Assembly (NCBI GenBank): GCA_017654735.1
Contig: JADPYG010000005.1
Span: 62,001-126,000 of the forward strand
Direction: 5' to 3'
DNA length: 64,000 nt
Source of the DNA: Vishniacozyma victoriae
Lineage: Eukaryota > Basidiomycota > Tremellomycetes > Tremellales > Bulleribasidiaceae
Made by a program: the position numbers and the translations under genes. The notes under the pieces were generated by a model. It was not told the DNA's origin, searched no databases, and saw nothing but the letters and a program-made list of their open reading frames with translations. This document shows positions 35,535-46,895 of the stretch, piece after piece (the first letter of the stretch is position 1; every line of letters starts with the position of its first letter).

Positions 35535-35871
35535 ATTGTAGTGCATACTGTAATTGTATTTGTATCTTGTATCGGTATTCTGTATGCATAGCCTTGGTGC
35601 TTTGTCCCACACGAAGCTCTCTTGGACACTAATGAGCCTAACAATCCCACATGCCACGTGCCTATGACTGTCAGGCTCCAGGCGCGTTACCCACCCTTAA
35701 CCTTAACCTAACCTCCAACTCATCATCCCACATCCACTACAAAGACTGCTTTACTCTACCTACTAGCTCGGCCCACTTATACATACGAGAAGCACTAGAT
35801 TCGTGTATATCAAAACAACGCGCCCCGGCACCCCGAAGTTAATATAAGGACAGAAGAGGAGCTACTTCAAG
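35535..35871. other. Intergenic upstream of COPI gene
   Basis: 337 bp promoter-side sequence. It holds a short run ttaaccttaacctaacc near 35,700 that is telomere-like only by chance length. No gene seen. Confidence 0.4.
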
Positions 35872-38800
35872 ATGGTATGCCCCTTTACCTGGATTGAGAT
35901 GTGATTAAGCTGACAATTAGCCTATGCTTCTGGATATCAACGTTAGCTCCCACAGACCCTCAAATGACTAAGCTGATGATATAGAGAAAGCTCCTAGCTC
36001 GGTCGGATAGGGTTAAATCAGTTGATTTCCATCCTACAGAGCCACATGTCATTTGTGGTCTTTAGTACGTTCTCTCCTTGTCCTCTTCCGTGTCACATGC
36101 GATGCGAGAGAAGGAAGTACCAAGATAGGGGCTGACTCATAGCAATGGACAAGTCAAGATCTGGAACTACGAGACTCAGACGGATTTAAAGACGTTTGAA
36201 GTTACGGATGTACCTGTTCGATGTGTTCGTTATATCGCCAGAAAGAACTGGGTACGTGTTTCTCTTTCCTCTCCTAATCCTCTCCCTCCTTCCGCCATAT
36301 CCCATTCTATACTCTCCTCTGTTCCACGCCTCTTGACTTCGCTCATCTCTCTCTCCGCGCTTCGTTGAGGGTATACTAACAAACAGTTCGTATCCGGATC
36401 CGACGATTTCCAACTACGAGTATACAATATTTCTACAGGGGAGAAGATCACCTCATTCGAAGCTCATCCAGATTATATTCGATGTCTGACAGTTCACCCT
36501 ACTTTACCTCTCGTCTTGACTGGTTCAGATGATATGACGGTAAAATGCTGGGATTGGGATAAAGGATGGAGATGTGTCCAAGTGAGTGCCTTCTCTTCCC
36601 AGCGTCTCCTTCTTCTTCTGTTTGCGAAGAAGTTACAAGGAGGAGTGAGCTGATGGAAGATCTTCGAAGGACATACACATTACATCATGGCTCTAGCCAT
36701 CAACCCCAAAGACCCCCAGACCTTTGCGTCGGCATGTTTGGATCATACTGTCAAAGTCTGGTCTCTCGGGAATCCAGTACCTAATTTCTCATTGGAAGCA
36801 CACGAAAAGGGTGTAAACTATGTGGATTATTATCATGGTGGTGATAGACCATACATGGTCACGACGGGTGATGATCGGTATGTTCCCTTTCCCCATCTTA
36901 ACATTACTAGATATGAGGCCCTGGTCTGACAATCAGACTAGTCAAGATCTGGGATTATCACGCGAAATCATGTGTCCAAACTCTTGAATCACATACTGCG
37001 AATGTTTCATTCGCAATCTTCCACCCATCCTTACCTATCCTCTTATCCGGTTCTGAAGATGGTACCATCAAGATCTGGCATTCATCCACTTATCGACTCG
37101 AGAATACTTTGAGCTACGGATTAGAGAGGGCTTGGTGTGTTGCCTACAAGAAGACTGGGAATGAGGTTGCTGTTGGGTTTGATGAGGGTGCTGTTGTTGT
37201 CAAGGTATGTCCTGTCACTGGCTGATATTGGACAAGACGGAGCAAGTGAACAGAAGGCTGATCGATAGCTCGGCCGAGATGAACCTTCTGTATCGATGGA
37301 TTCTGCTGGAAAGATCGTCTACGCCAAGAACACCGAGATCCTCACTGCCAACGTCTCCAACCTCGGTGCTGATGGTACGCTCTCCGCATCATACGTCGTT
37401 TTAAGCTGATATCTTAGGGGAAACTGCTGAAGACGGACAAAGACTCCACATCCCCCTTCGTGATCTCGGAACCACCGAAGTTTACCCTCAATCCCTCCAA
37501 CACAGTCCCAACGGTCGATTCGTCACTGTCTGTGGAGACGGTGAATATATCATCTACACTGCTCTAGCATGGCGAAACAAGGCATTCGGGTCCGGAACTT
37601 CATTCGCCTGGGCAGCCGACTCAAACACTTATGCTATCCAAGAAGGGAAATCCAAGATCCGAGTCTACCGATCATTCAAAGAACGTCCTGGATTCATCAA
37701 ATCCTCTGGAACATGGGCAGTAGAAGGTGTTCACGGTGGTACACTACTTGCTGCTAGGGGTACTGGGTTTGTCATGTTTTGGGATTGGGAAACTGGAAAT
37801 GTTGTGAGGAGGATTGAGGTGGATGCTACTAATGTCGCCTGGAGTAGTAGTGGTAATCTCGTCGCCATTACTGGGGAGGATACGGTATATGTCTTGCGAT
37901 TCGATCGGGAGGCTTATAATGCCCGAATTGATTCTGGCGAAGTTATCGGGGATGAAGGTGTCGAAGAGGCTTTTGATCTCGTTGCAGAGGTCTCTGAAGC
38001 GTATGTCTCTTCTCCCATCTCCGAGTGGTAAAATAGAGGCTAATAAACAGGGTCAAGACTTGTAAATGGATAGGCGATTGTTTCATCTACACCAACGCTA
38101 CCAACCGACTCAGCTACCTGATCGGCGACCAATCCCATGTCATCAACCATTTCGACCAGGGGATCTACTTGTTAGGATACCTACCCGCCCACAACCGAAT
38201 TTACGTCGCTGATAAGGATATGAATATCCTTTCCTACGCCCTCGCCCTCTCTGTTGTGGAGTACCAAACGGCAATTATGAGGGGTGATATGGAAGCTGCT
38301 GAGGGGATGTTGCCTGATATCCCCGCTGATCAACGGAACAGAATCGCTAGGTTCCTCGAAGCTCAGGGTGAGTGAAAATGCCGTGGGGTTTAGTTGTTTT
38401 ACTGACTGGTAGATTTGAAGGAATTGGCATTATCAGTCTCTACGGATCCCGACCATCGATTCGACTTGGCAATCTCGTTGAATGACCTTGAAACTGCCCT
38501 TGAATTGGTCCGATCCGCTCCAGAAGCTGGTTCCCAAGCGAAATGGAAGTTGGTAGGAGACAAGGCATTATCAGCTTGGCAAATGGATCTAGCACAAGAA
38601 TCATTCGAAAAAGCAAATGACCTACCCGCCCTCCTTCTATTATACACCTCCCTATCGGACCGAAACGGTTTAACCAAACTCGCATCCCTAGCATCTGAAA
38701 AGGGAGCAACGAATATCGCTTTCGCCGCATACCTCCAATTGGGCGATTCGCAGGCCTGTATCGATATACTAGCTAAGACTGGTCGATTACCTGAAGCTGC

Positions 38801-39424
38801 TCTCTTTGCTAGGTCGTATAATACAAAGGCTGTGCCAGGGGTAGTTAAGCAATGGAAAAAGGAATTGGAAGGGGCTGGAAAGGGAAAGGTTGCCGAGATC
38901 ATTGCTGACCCGGAGGAAGATTCTGATTTATTCCCCGAAGGAAATGGGGGAGAGGGAAGTGGGATCATGGTGGAGAATGAAGGAGAGTCTCAGCAGGGTT
39001 ATGATCTTGCAAAGGAGGAAATTTCTGCCAAGAAGGAGGAATCTACGACAACGAAGACGGAAGATGTCGAGATGGAATCCCAGCCTGAACCTCAACCCGA
39101 GGAAGAGGACGAGGGGGAGGGGGAACACAAGAAGACTAGTGAGAAAGTCAAGGAGACAGTGGAACATGCCAAAGATAAGGTCGAGGGGCTTGTTGAAAAA
39201 GTTAAAGATCTAGCTGTTGGTGATGGTACGTCTTTCTCTACATCGGCCTGATTCATCCCTTCTCCACGGCCTGACTCGGCATCTTCTTCCTCCAAAACTA
39301 CCCTCCCATCTCATTCTATTGCCGAATCCCTGCTAGTAATTGCCGAATCCCCGCTAGTAATGAAACTGATCAAATAGACTCTGCACCTTCTACGGGTGGA
39401 AAGAAGAAGAAGGGGAAGAAGTAG
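35872..39424 (+). CDS. SEC27: Coatomer subunit beta-prime (COPI)
   Basis: Twelve exons (35872-35874, 35921-35941, 35985-36064, 36143-36251, 36387-36581, 36660-36877, 36937-37204, 37269-37374, 37418-38000, 38051-38367, 38413-39225, 39378-39424) join to 919 aa. WD40 blades run from [20 protein letters not shown] through [49 protein letters not shown] and [14 protein letters not shown] second propeller and the alpha-solenoid COPA_B region follow ([30 protein letters not shown]-like, [20 protein letters not shown]). Beta-prime binds dilysine cargo signals and forms the COPI cage for Golgi-to-ER transport. The tail is acidic and ends GGKKKKGKK. The ATG is followed at once by an intron, and exon 2 is only 21 nt. 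Translation could instead begin at the ATG inside exon 2. Confidence 0.95.
39319..39360. repeat. 21-bp direct duplication in the last COPI intron
   Basis: Two adjacent 21-bp copies (39319-39339 and 39340-39360) of TTGCCGAATCCCYGCTAGTAA differ at one base. They lie in the 152-nt final intron of SEC27, just before its branch point, and look like a recent tandem duplication. Confidence 0.8.
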
Positions 39425-39770
39425 GAGTTTGTTATCTGATATTGGGGTAGAGATAGACTGGAATTTGGATTTGATTGGACTTGGACTTGGTACGATATGC
39501 ATGAATCGATTCGACTGCCGCGCGAGGTTCGCCTGGAATGTAGTCCTCTGGCACTATCTCGATCTGATCTGAAGTGATGGGTGTATGGATACATCTAACA
39601 TAGCTAACTAACTTCTGACTCTGAATAGCCAACCGACATCCTTCTATCTCTTCGTACTGAACCCTCTGCCTGTTTCCTCTACTCATTGCGTACTTCGTCA
39701 AATCTACCCCCGCCCCTGCTCACTCGGCTCGCACCTCTCGCTCACTCCGTTCGCATGTCTCGCTCGTCGC
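39425..39770. other. Convergent 3' region, SEC27 and BNA1
   Basis: 346 bp between two facing stop codons. It has a run of ctcgctcactccgttcgcat-type sequence near 39,730 but no gene or clear terminator hairpin. Confidence 0.4.
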
Positions 39771-40725
39771 CTAGACCTGAGGAGGTTTAGCATCAGCAAT
39801 CTCCCCACATTCAGGACATCTCCTTCCTTCCTCATTTTCCATCCATTCATTAATGACCGGTTTTAATTGAGTATCAAGGTCGGAACAGTGAAATGTGACT
39901 TCCTTGATCAAAACTAATTTATCGGCAGCGTGAGAGGGTGAGGGGCAGTACCATCTCATTTTATCTGCGAGCATTAGCGAGGCGAATGAAAGGGGTAGAG
40001 AGGGTTTAGGATCGAACTCTGTGCCTCGAGTCTCCGTATCATGGAGGTGTTGGGATATGAAAGGCAGAAAGAGACTTACCGATCGCATCACCTGGTCTGA
40101 CCATTTCCATGACGATACCGATCGTATTGGATGTTCTTCTAGGTGAATGGGGAGTGTTGGCTGTAAGTCAGTCTAGGTCATTTTAGGGAGAGCAGTGTTT
40201 GTAATCAAAGGAAAGAAGGGAAGAGGTAGTAAAATGGGAAGACTTGCCAGGTAACAAAAACATCCCTCCTTCCTCAATTACAATATCCCTAATCTTGCCC
40301 TCATCAACCACTTTTAATACGATAGATCCTTTATATTGATAAAACCATTCTTCAGTTGTATTTATATGGAAATCGACTCGTGTGTTGGGTCCTCCTACTA
40401 TCATTGTTATGAAATTTGAACCGGAGTATAGACATTTGTTTCCTGTGTCATTAGCTTTGAACGAAGCGAGAGGCAGGGTATATCTAGAGCGGCAGCGAGA
40501 TTAGCGACTAGTGTAGGAGCGAACGAAATGCGTAGGGGTGGGAGATTAGAGAAAGGTATGACGGGTGTAGTTAACAAATTGACATGAGAAGACTATGTTA
40601 TATGGCTGGAGAATGCGAGATGTGATGAAAGAGTGAGGATAGAGTGGTGACATACCAACAGGAGGTTTGAGGAGATGTTTATTCTCCTCGATCCACTTAG
40701 GGAAGTTTATAGCTTCAGGTAGCAT
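39771..40725 (-). CDS. BNA1: 3-hydroxyanthranilate 3,4-dioxygenase
   Basis: Four exons on the minus strand (40725-40656, 40442-40248, 40160-40080, 39964-39771) join to 179 aa. The cupin core reads [20 protein letters not shown] (His and Glu iron ligands), [33 protein letters not shown] (second His ligand) and [20 protein letters not shown]. The C-terminal RRCPECGE is the second, rubredoxin-like metal site of fungal/bacterial enzymes. The enzyme opens the ring of 3-hydroxyanthranilate in the kynurenine route from tryptophan to NAD. Intron 2 has a GC donor (CCTG|GCAAGT); only this splice gives the invariant LPANTPHSP. Intron 1 (213 nt) is long. Confidence 0.95.
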
Positions 40726-41083
40726 CTTTTATTGTATCCTGCTCACTTGAAGATCGAGGTATGGAGTATATAGACAAGAGATATAAAATGAAGATAAAGA
40801 CAGGTGATCGGTGACTTGATTCTTGGTTATGAGTCATGCAGATCCCGAAATATCATTCAAACCTCCACTTTGACCGGTCATCGCTTCATACCGGTCAGAG
40901 GTCTATCACCGTCTGATTTGACTCTGTATTACGAGATGGACAGGGGAGGAAGCGAGTCTAGTAATATACATACATTATCAGAAATACCAAAATGCAATCC
41001 ACTCCTCAAATCACCGAGCCCTCTTTCGGGTTCGCAGGCTCGCAAGCTCCCGCTCTGACCTACCGGCCTGACGGCCTGATCGC
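40726..41083. other. Promoter side of BNA1 / 3' side of NIP7
   Basis: 358 bp. A CGGCCTGA motif recurs at 41065-41080 and again in NIP7 intron 3 near 41,600-41,622, in a GC-rich context that stands out locally. No ORF is supported. Confidence 0.35.
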
Positions 41084-42092
41084 CTAGAACATCGTATCCT
41101 CATCACGCAAGAACTCTCCAACATCCGCCTGATGGAACACTACGATTCCACTGGGATCTAACTTTCTGGTATCGAGGGTTGAACGTGCCGTTGCTCCAAA
41201 GCCCTGATTATTAGTTCCTTCCTCACTGGTATTGTCTCATCTTGGACCATCACCCCTTTCATCCCTATCTGGTCCGCTGAATCTCCGTTCCACCAATTTG
41301 TCCTATCTCAATGACATCAATGACATCCTTCCCACTCCACTCCAGACTCTCCTCGCTGTCTTCTCGCTCCGATCCAGACTCCTCTCGCCCCGCTCGAAGA
41401 CGCAGAGACCTGACTCACAAGAGGAACATCCGCCATGTTGAACACAACCACACCCTGATGTTCAGGTGTATCTTCCGTTATTCTACCAAGGTGCGCTTTC
41501 AAGACATGGTTACCATATAGGAAAGGTAATTCTCCAGATGGTTTGACCCATACCTACCGTCAGCTTCCTCCTCCTCTATACTGGAAAGCCGCGACCTGAA
41601 CGGCCACGGCCTGCCGGCCTGACATACCTTGTACTTTGCGTACTTTGCCAACCAATCTAACGATGTGATTCCTAGCTTGAATTTGCCGGTTTTTGAGAAT
41701 TTACCAAAACATGTTCCGAGGGATATTAAGTTTGATCGAGCGACTGAGGTTGCTAGGTGTAGCATAGCTACTGGGAGGTAGTAGACTCTGTACGTCAGTG
41801 ATCCTTCTTGCTTCCATGTCCAAGTTCTTCTCTATTCCTCTTCTTCAGACCGAGACTCCTCGCCGAATATCCTCCTAGAAGCCCGTAACCAATGAATGGT
41901 GAACGTACCGGTCCTTGTGTAACCTGAAACAGTACGCATCGTCCTCGTCCCGGTCAATCAAATGAACCAAATTCTTTCCAATGTAATTGGCGAGTTCTGC
42001 CAGTCAGTCCAGTCCCTCTGTCACGGACGCGAAGTTATGGTTGACATACTCTCAAACACTGATTTTGTCTCTTCTTCGGTAAGAGGCCTCAT
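41084..42092 (-). CDS. NIP7: 60S ribosome biogenesis protein Nip7 (PUA domain)
   Basis: Five exons on the minus strand (42092-42050, 41996-41909, 41787-41628, 41553-41419, 41203-41084) join to 181 aa, the exact size of yeast Nip7. [20 protein letters not shown] starts the protein. [60 protein letters not shown] and [19 protein letters not shown] follow without a break. Nip7 acts with Nop8 and Rrp43-linked factors in 27S pre-rRNA processing; the C-terminal PUA fold binds RNA. Introns 2-4 are longer than average (112, 74 and 215 nt). Confidence 0.95.
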
Positions 42093-42439
42093 TTCGGAAT
42101 ATTCCTAGTGGTGTTTAATTGAGAGTCGGTCTTTGGTCTTCTTCTGAAGGGGCTGTAGAGCTGTTGAAGAGCTGCCTGAGGGTAACTGTACTTGGTATAT
42201 GATGTATGTATGTACGTTGAGTGACTTGGCTCTTGAAATCTCTAATTACTTTGGATAAAATAGAAAGAATTGAATAAAATAAATGATTGATAGATGGAGA
42301 CCCCAATTGAGGTTGTAGCGCGTCAGCGTTCAACTAGACTACTACTTGTACTATACATTCATTCCCTTCCCTTCCTTATCATCTACCTAGTACAGCGTAG
42401 CAAGTGATCAACAGCTAGCCAGAAGAAGAGTCATTCAGA
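42093..42439. other. Divergent promoter, NIP7 and proteasome alpha-6
   Basis: 347 bp between two opposing housekeeping starts. No canonical Rpn4/PACE site (GGTGGCAAA) was seen. It has an AT-rich block near 42,240-42,300. No gene is supported. Confidence 0.4.
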
Positions 42440-43781
42440 ATGGTAAGCTACCTTTCACGCAAGAGAGGAAAGAGTGTAGCAGCTGACGAGTAGTTCCGAA
42501 ATTCATACGATTCAGATAATACTACCTTTGTAAGCTCAACTCTGTACCCGACAGGTGATCAAGCTAACATCCAGTCCCCACAGGGAAAATTACATCAAGT
42601 TGAATATGCTCTCGAAGCAGTCAAACAGGGATCAGCAGCTATTGGTATGCGATCGAAAACTCATGCCATCCTTTTAACCCTCAAGGTCAGTCATTTCATC
42701 ACCAAGCGTAAAGGTATGAAGCTGATGATAGCGATCCACCGGAGAACTTGCTACTTATCAGAAGAAATTGATCAGGATCGATGATCATGTCGGAGTTGCT
42801 ATTGCTGGGTTGACGAGTGATGCTAGGGTTTTATCGTATGCCAACCATCAATTGTTCAATTCACGAGGGAGACAGCTGATGATCAGCAACTTTATGCGAC
42901 AACAGGCCATGGGATCAAAGATGCTCTACGGACGACCTATTCCAGTTGCCCGAATCGTACAGGGTATCTCGGACCGTAAGCTACATCTACCCCTTGCGGT
43001 GACAGTGTGACAGAGCTGATTAGTAGGTGCACAGAACAACACCCAGATGTACGGTAAACGACCATACGGAGTCGGTTTCCTAGTCATCGGACAGGATGTG
43101 TGTCTTATCCTGAGTATACATGAAGTAGAGCTGACGAAACAGGAGACCGGACCTCACCTCTTCGAGTTCTCCCCAGCGGGAACCGCTTTCGAATACTATG
43201 CTCATTCTATCGGAGCTAGGAGTCAGAGTGCAAAGACATATCTCGAAAAGAACTTTGAGAGCTTTGAGGATGGTACGTCTTTTGTTTTCTGCATGGACTG
43301 TTGCTGATCTGTTCCTCTCCTCTGGTCACATATCACCTCTTCGTTTTGCTTTGATACTTCCTCCAATGCCCTTCAAACTTCCTCCCTCTCGCCTCACCGA
43401 AATGCCCAACCGTGACTTGCACCCACAGCTGACCTGCCATCACTGATCAACCACGGTCTCTCGGCTCTAGCCGATACTCTTCAACAAGACAAACACCTCA
43501 CCATCGCCAACACTTCCATCGCAATCATTGGCCCATCAGGCGAAGCGGTCGAAAAAGTACAAGGATCAGGTGCAGCCCGACGAGGAAACTTTAGGATCTG
43601 GGAGAACGAGGATGTAGATCAGCTGTTGAGGGGTTGGAGGAGGAGTAGGGGTGAACCTGAAGATGGACCTCAAGAAGGTGATGCGCCTCAGGTTCAGGAT
43701 GGTCAGCAGCCTGCTGCTGCTGGTGCTGCTGGTGGGGAAGCTGTTACGACGGGTGATGATGATGTTACCATGGCCGAGTAG
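42440..43781 (+). CDS. PRE5: 20S proteasome subunit alpha-6 (PSMA1/Pre5)
   Basis: Seven exons (42440-42442, 42494-42529, 42575-42685, 42732-42975, 43027-43097, 43143-43272, 43429-43781) join to 315 aa. The first exon codes only the start Met, then [20 protein letters not shown] and [20 protein letters not shown] give the alpha-ring signature. [40 protein letters not shown] and [20 protein letters not shown] match PSMA1. This is a structural, non-catalytic alpha subunit of the core particle. The C-terminal 60 residues are a Pro/Gln/Ala/acidic tail longer than the yeast protein, probably disordered. Confidence 0.95.
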
Positions 43782-43984
43782 ATTGTTAGGATGTAGAATA
43801 TATATGAATAGGCATTCTCTTGACCATGGTCTCAACGCTGTGTGCAGGGTGATATACTCTAGAATGGACGAGGGAGTAAGAGGAGGCGGAATCAATTTAC
43901 GTCACTGAACTTTGAATGAGATGGATGATGTATTCTGAGTAGATGTATATTCTGCTTTTTATATCACCTATCGATACAACCAAA

Positions 43985-44655
43985 ATGAGCAGCATAACAG
44001 GAGCATTCAGATCAATAGGAGCGACTTCTTTACGTCAAATCACTCCAGGCCCTTCACCATCAGCAAGTCGCCTACGTATCCGTAATCTCCATCAATCGCC
44101 TCTAACACGCCGAGCACCCGTTCCGAATCCACCACGTCCGACTACCACCAATGGGGCTAGTACGATAGGTAGTACAGTAGGGAATGGGAGTAGGAATGGA
44201 GCTGGAGGGAGTTCTGGTGCGGGTGCGGGAGGTGGGGGAAAGAAGAAAGCTAGTCCTCATACTTTATGGTATCGAGAGATCGTACCAGGTAAGTTCATTT
44301 TCCTTGAAACTTTCTTACCTACAAGAATATGGTGAATCAAAAGCAATGAAGCTGATAAAAAGCAATGATCCCACCTCTTCTTCTATCATTGACGATATTC
44401 CTCTCCCTATCCCTCCTCCGCCTCCACCTATCCCACCAACTTTCCTTATCGGAACAATCTGCTCAAATCAATCTCCTAGAACAAGAGCTCGAACGTCTCA
44501 GGACGCAAGCGGTAAGGAGGGGCGAGAGGGAGAAAAGAGAGAGAGAGAGGATGTTACCTGTAGTTGTTGGGAAGGTGTTGCAGAGGGTCGGGGTACTCAA
44601 TCGGGAGATGGATGAGGAGGAGGAATTGGAGGAGGAAGAGGGGTTATTGGTCTGA
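43985..44655 (+). CDS. Small predicted mitochondrial membrane protein, unrecognised
   Basis: Two exons (43985-44288, 44363-44655) join to 198 aa. The N-terminus is basic and Ser-rich with a LRIRNLHQSPLTRR segment, typical of a mitochondrial presequence. A Gly/Ala/Asn-rich linker leads to SPHTLWYREIVP. One transmembrane helix (MIPPLLLSLTIFLSLSLLRL) follows, then a charged coiled coil (INLLEQELERLRTQAVRRGE) and a Glu-rich C-terminus ending EEEEGLLV. The plan resembles small inner-membrane assembly factors, but I cannot name a family. Confidence 0.65.
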
Positions 44656-44943
44656 GGAATGGATTTTGGTTTGTATGAGATCTCAAATCGTCGCACGAGG
44701 GAGGGTCTGTTGATGATTGGAAGATACTGAAAGGTAGATTATTGACATGGTTTCATCGATCAAACACCTAACCTTTCACTGTGGGCGGAGTAAACGAGCT
44801 CGTGTCCTGTCGCCGCCGCGATACTGCTAGTACCTTCGCTCACTTACACACTCACTCTTACTATTCTTCTCTCCCTCGCTCGAGTCCCTGTTATCGGACA
44901 GACGAATCGAAAACATCTTTTCAGCCACCTACAGAACTATACG

Positions 44944-45524
44944 ATGGCAGACAACGTTTCTCTGAAATCTACATCATCGACCGGGACCACACGAGATAGC
45001 GTCATGTCTACTAACCGCCCGGCGACGAGGCGTCGTTCATCGGCCGATCTTCTCAACGAAGCTGTCGACAAACATGAGAAGGGACTCAACTCCCAGTTCG
45101 GACTCTCGCAACTCGTGTACCAAAAGAAAGCTATCGAGCTCAGTAAAAAGTGGCGAGACCTTACTTATGGTTCAACCGAAGAGCGACAGGGAGCCAAGGC
45201 AGATATCGCTTTCTGTGAGTCGCTCGGGGCAGTGGCGGAATTCAAAGGTGTAAACGATACGGCGTAGAGGACGGCTCTCTTTTCCGTTTCCGAAAGGATG
45301 ATCTGGATGTGACACCTGCCAGAGTGAGTCGACAACTTTTAGAGTATCTATCCCAATGCGGATATGAGAGCGCGCCGACTCTTGAACAGATGAGGGTGGA
45401 CGTTGAAGACGACGGTCCCAACTTCCACCATTTGTCTGTGACATTATGGTATGTTGTGGATGATCGTAAGAAGGAGAGGGAAGCGGCGAGGGTAGAGGCT
45501 CAAAGAAAGGCGGATGAAAAGTAA
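44944..45524 (+). CDS. Unrecognised protein with a frame change near 45,262
   Basis: The first part (ATG 44944, MADNVSLKSTSSTGTTRDSV) contains LLNEAVDKHEKGLNSQFGLS and KKAIELSKKWRDLTYGSTEE and stays open to a TAG at 45265-45267. A second frame from about 45,250 to the TAA at 45522-45524 reads DGSLFRFRKDDLDVTPARVS then QLLEYLSQCGYESAPTLEQM and looks like the same protein. The donor gtgagt at 45214 with any nearby acceptor fails: one choice creates TAG at the junction, others leave the wrong phase. Either a one-base indel, an unusual splice or a second intron is present. Helical, soluble, function unknown. Confidence 0.5.
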
Positions 45525-46198
45525 GAGGTAAAAGTGCGAGTTGGACATGGGTGGGTGAGGGTGGGATTGGTCATGTGTATACGGCGAAGGGGTTTGACCG
45601 TCTGATTATATGTATATGTGCTGGATCTGACTCAATGGCTGATGTATCGACAGACGGGATCCAGATCATGATCTAGGCTTAGCTAACATCGAGTCAAGAC
45701 TGGCAACTCCTGATCCCCAGACCTTGCGTCTCCATCATCCCGCATGACACGCAAAATTGGTCGAAAGGCGGTCAACCGATTATTCAATAATTCTAAAGTA
45801 GTTTTTTCATTCGACTCTGATGGTCAACCAAGGGAAAATCTACCCCAGGACTCTCCTTTGACCTCTGCTCTGAAGCTCCATCGCTCCACCCCAAGACATA
45901 CTCCTTAACGTCTCGGCGATCGATCTGCCATGGCTCCACTCGCTCCCCCGGGCTCGGAAAGGATGGGCACCTGGAAGTCGGTCAGAAGCGTTTCAGCAGA
46001 GTTGGGATCCTTTGTACAATGATCATGAAGCCGAGACGCGTGGAGTAGGTGGAGCCTCCTTACATCTCGTGGAACATCGTTTGCTTCGTTGTGAAGCGTC
46101 TGATGTGGGTATAAAGGCCACATGTGCCGTCTTCCTCATCGCCGTTTACACTATCAGGCTCATACCTCAGTACACACTTCCCAACACTTAGTCACATC
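45525..46198. other. Intergenic, promoter of the following hypothetical gene
   Basis: About 670 bp with no supported gene. A TATA-like tataaagg is at 46,110, roughly 90 bp before the next ATG. Confidence 0.4.
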
Positions 46199-46895
46199 AT
46201 GTCACCTCGCTCTAGTAGAACATCGTCTTCGTCCACTCATATGATATCTCAACCCACTTCAGCTTGGCATAATGACCTGCAATATCGATTCTTCCTTCGA
46301 TTTCGGTGTGCAGTCATGGACGGCAAGTCGTTTCTCAGCGATATCACGGATAGACCACCGGCGATCTTCCAAGAGAGCATACCCAGGCAGAAGCAGCATC
46401 GTCGACACTTTTCGAACAGCCGAAAGGCGGCAGCAGTACTTAGGGAAATGACTGACGAGCTCCTCTCTACGTTCGACGATTCCGCTCTGCCGGACGATGA
46501 CGATAACGATCACTCGAAACGCTCAGGAGGCGCGTCACGATCAAAACTAGTGTGCAAGCAAAATGACCAGCTGGCCACCCTGCAAGCAACTTGGCAAGAC
46601 ACCATTTTCAAACCGGAGCTCCCCGGTCAAATTCCTTTGCAGTCCAGAAAATCTTGAGTCAAAAAAGAAGCAAATCTATCTTCGGTCGTACTGCGACGAA
46701 ATCTTGAGTCATAAGTATGCGTTGGCAAGAACCATCGAGGAAGGAGCTCTCAGGCGCTACCACGAGGCATTCGCGGCTGACGCTGCGTCGTCTCGTGTGA
46801 CTGCTCACGCGGGAACGATGGACGATGAGTTGAAAGAGGGGTCTGAGACGAGATCTCTTCGCAGGACTGGGTTCAAAGAAAACGAAAAAAGGTGA
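46199..46895 (+). CDS. Unrecognised basic/helical protein, tentative two-exon model
   Basis: Exons 46199-46551 and 46643-46895 would join to 201 aa using donor gtgcaagc and acceptor cctttgcag. Before the junction: MSPRSSRTSSSSTHMISQPT, AWHNDLQYRFFLRFRCAVMD and RKAAAVLREMTDELLSTFDD. After it: LESKKKQIYLRSYCDEILSH and TIEEGALRRYHEAFAADAAS. The downstream part is clearly helical. The donor is weak, and a broken gene cannot be excluded. No family is recognised. A TATA-like box sits about 90 bp upstream. Confidence 0.4.

Noticed and set aside
35690..35715. Telomere-like ttaaccttaacctaacc
   Set aside because: Too short and irregular; located inside a normal promoter, far from any contig end.
41204..41418. 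215-nt NIP7 intron as a C/D snoRNA host
   Set aside because: No RTGATGA/CTGA box pair with a terminal stem could be found by eye.
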